From an uncultured Candidatus Poseidoniales archaeon (GTDB lineage: Archaea; Thermoplasmatota; Poseidoniia; Poseidoniales; Thalassarchaeaceae): a stretch of 44,588 nt of DNA. The DNA is taken from assembly GCA_902601345.1 (NCBI GenBank), contig CACKMK010000003.1, positions 87,902-132,489 on the forward strand, given 5' to 3'. The notes under the pieces are model-generated. The model did not search any database and had not been told where the DNA came from. It saw nothing but the letters and a program-made list of their open reading frames with translations. Positions 43,669-44,588 of the stretch are shown piece after piece. The translations under genes were made by a program, and so were the position numbers. Every line of letters begins with the position of its first letter. Position 1 is the first letter of the stretch.

Positions 43669-44588
43669 TCAAATGACGTCGAAGTCGTTCTCTTCGGTAT
43701 CGGGGATGCCGTCACCGTCATCGTCCTCGTCGGTGTAGTCTGGGATTCCGTCGTTGTCGTGATCGAACTGGCCGGTGTTGTCCCAGCCGTCGTTCTGCTC
43801 GAACCAGTCCGATAGCCCGTCGTTGTCGTCGTCCGTGTCGTAGCTGTCCCAGAATCCGTCGTTGTCGTGATCGTACCTGTATGCGCCGAACTCTCCATCC
43901 AGCTCGTCAACATCTAGGATGTTGTCGTTGTCGTCGTCAGCATCATCCTTGTCGTTGATGCAGTCGTTGTCATGGTCCCTCGCTGCGTCGACGTCAAAGA
44001 TGCCATCGCCGTCTAGATCGATTAGCTGCTCCTCGACGCCATCGTTGTCGCAGTCGAGCTTGTCCTCCCAGTTGTCGATACCGTCGTTGTCAATGTCGAA
44101 GTCGATGCTGTCCTCTATTCCGTCGTTGTCGTGATCGTAGATGTCAGTAACAGGGTTGCCGTCTGCGACCTCTTCGCGGTCGTTCACTCCGTCGCCGTCA
44201 TCGTCATCGTCATCTGCGTCATCGATTCCATCGTTGTCGTGATCCTCAGGTCTAGGGTCCTGTGAGTCTGGGATTCCGTCGTTGTCATCGTCCCAATCCT
44301 GGTCGTCTGGGATTCCATCGCCGTCATTATCGTTCTCACCGTTCTGGTCCTGGTTGTCTAGCTGCTGGCTCTGCTGCTGGTCCGAGGCGGAGCCCTGCTG
44401 GCCCTGCTCGTCTCCTTGGGTCTGTCCCTGCTGCTGCTGGTTCTGGCCGTTCTGGTTGTTCCCGTTCTCGTCTGAGCTCTCCTGGTCGCCCTGCTGGCCG
44501 CTCTGCTCGCCGCCATTGGACTGCTGCCCCTGGCCATTGTCCTGCTGGTTGCCCTGCTCGCCTGGATCGGTTTCCTGGCCCTGCTGGC
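43669..44588 (-). CDS. Asp-repeat and Gln/Asn-rich protein (5' end outside window)
   Basis: Open over 306 codons to the window edge, so the N terminus and any signal peptide are missing. The part nearest the edge is a low-complexity Gln/Gly/Asn/Ser/Glu stretch (about 44330-44588, e.g. NNQNGQNQQQQGQTQGDEQG). It is followed by about twelve Asp-rich thrombospondin-3/calcium-loop units (DHDNDGIPD, DDDNDGIPD type). The C terminus is EENDFDVI, without a membrane anchor or PGF-CTERM tail. The irregular spacing differs from the FP-containing repeats of the giant protein. An extracellular calcium-binding linker or stalk is likely. Confidence 0.85.
   Translation of the reverse strand, partial: QQGQETDPGEQGNQQDNGQGQQSNGGEQSGQQGDQESSDENGNNQNGQNQQQQGQTQGDEQGQQGSASDQQQSQQLDNQDQNGENDNDGDGIPDDQDWDDDNDGIPDSQDPRPEDHDNDGIDDADDDDDDGDGVNDREEVADGNPVTDIYDHDNDGIEDSIDFDIDNDGIDNWEDKLDCDNDGVEEQLIDLDGDGIFDVDAARDHDNDCINDKDDADDDNDNILDVDELDGEFGAYRYDHDNDGFWDSYDTDDDNDGLSDWFEQNDGWDNTGQFDHDNDGIPDYTDEDDDGDGIPDTEENDFDVI

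Noticed and set aside
1..44588. CRISPR arrays, insertion sequences or phage genes
   Set aside because: No spaced short repeats, transposases or phage structural genes were found. The only recombinase is Xer-like with no mobile neighbours, and all repeats are in-frame protein repeats.

Overview
The window looks like a piece of an archaeal chromosome, most plausibly a marine planktonic euryarchaeote of the Marine Group II (Poseidoniales) type. The archaeal/eukaryotic information-processing genes support this directly: SRP19, ribosomal protein S8e, a Sec61-beta/SecG subunit, FEN1, a Trm-G10-like tRNA methylase, an NSUN-type RNA methylase, an MCT-1-like PUA protein and an Lrp/AsnC regulator. The genus-level placement is inference. 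It rests on very acidic secreted proteins with thrombospondin-3-type Asp repeats and PGF-CTERM-like tails, together with an A-type cytochrome oxidase. No phage, insertion sequence, rRNA or CRISPR array is visible.

Layout. 1-4.6 kb: branched-chain aminotransferase, SRP19, S8e, ThrH-type phosphatase, PUA protein, a small anchored secreted protein and an iodotyrosine-deiodinase-like flavoprotein. 4.7-10.6 kb: an AT-richer surface-glycan module (membrane glycosyltransferase, nucleotidyltransferase-fold protein, methyltransferase, epimerase-like SDR, hyaluronan-synthase-like GT2). A fragment of parA lies exactly behind its last stop codon. 10.6-18.3 kb: a collagen-like cupredoxin lipoprotein; a minus-strand operon of a SAP-domain membrane protein, ParA and a DMT permease whose N terminus reads like the ParA-activating peptide of ParB; then a RimK-like ligase and a XerA-like recombinase. 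18.3-24 kb: unknown genes, secG, an RNA m5C methylase, an Lrp regulator and a TOPRIM protein.

24-31 kb: a complete cytochrome c oxidase operon (coxB, a Reeler-coxA fusion, coxC, coxD), tRNA-Ser(UGA), a lipid kinase and RibD. 31-38.3 kb: a 2430-residue secreted repeat protein with a PGF-CTERM-like anchor. 38.3-44.6 kb: an old-yellow-enzyme relative, a membrane-anchored GH1 glycosidase, a small conserved Cys protein, tRNA-Arg(UCG), Trm-G10, FEN1, and a 5'-truncated Asp-repeat protein running off the right edge.

The genes suggest an aerobic heterotroph with a heavily decorated, calcium-binding protein surface. The most novel element is the ParA locus. It has no ParB in this window, but it pairs ParA with a permease carrying a ParB-like activating tag and with a membrane protein carrying a DNA-binding-type SAP domain. 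Genes are tightly packed, and no stretch above 300 bases lacks a gene.
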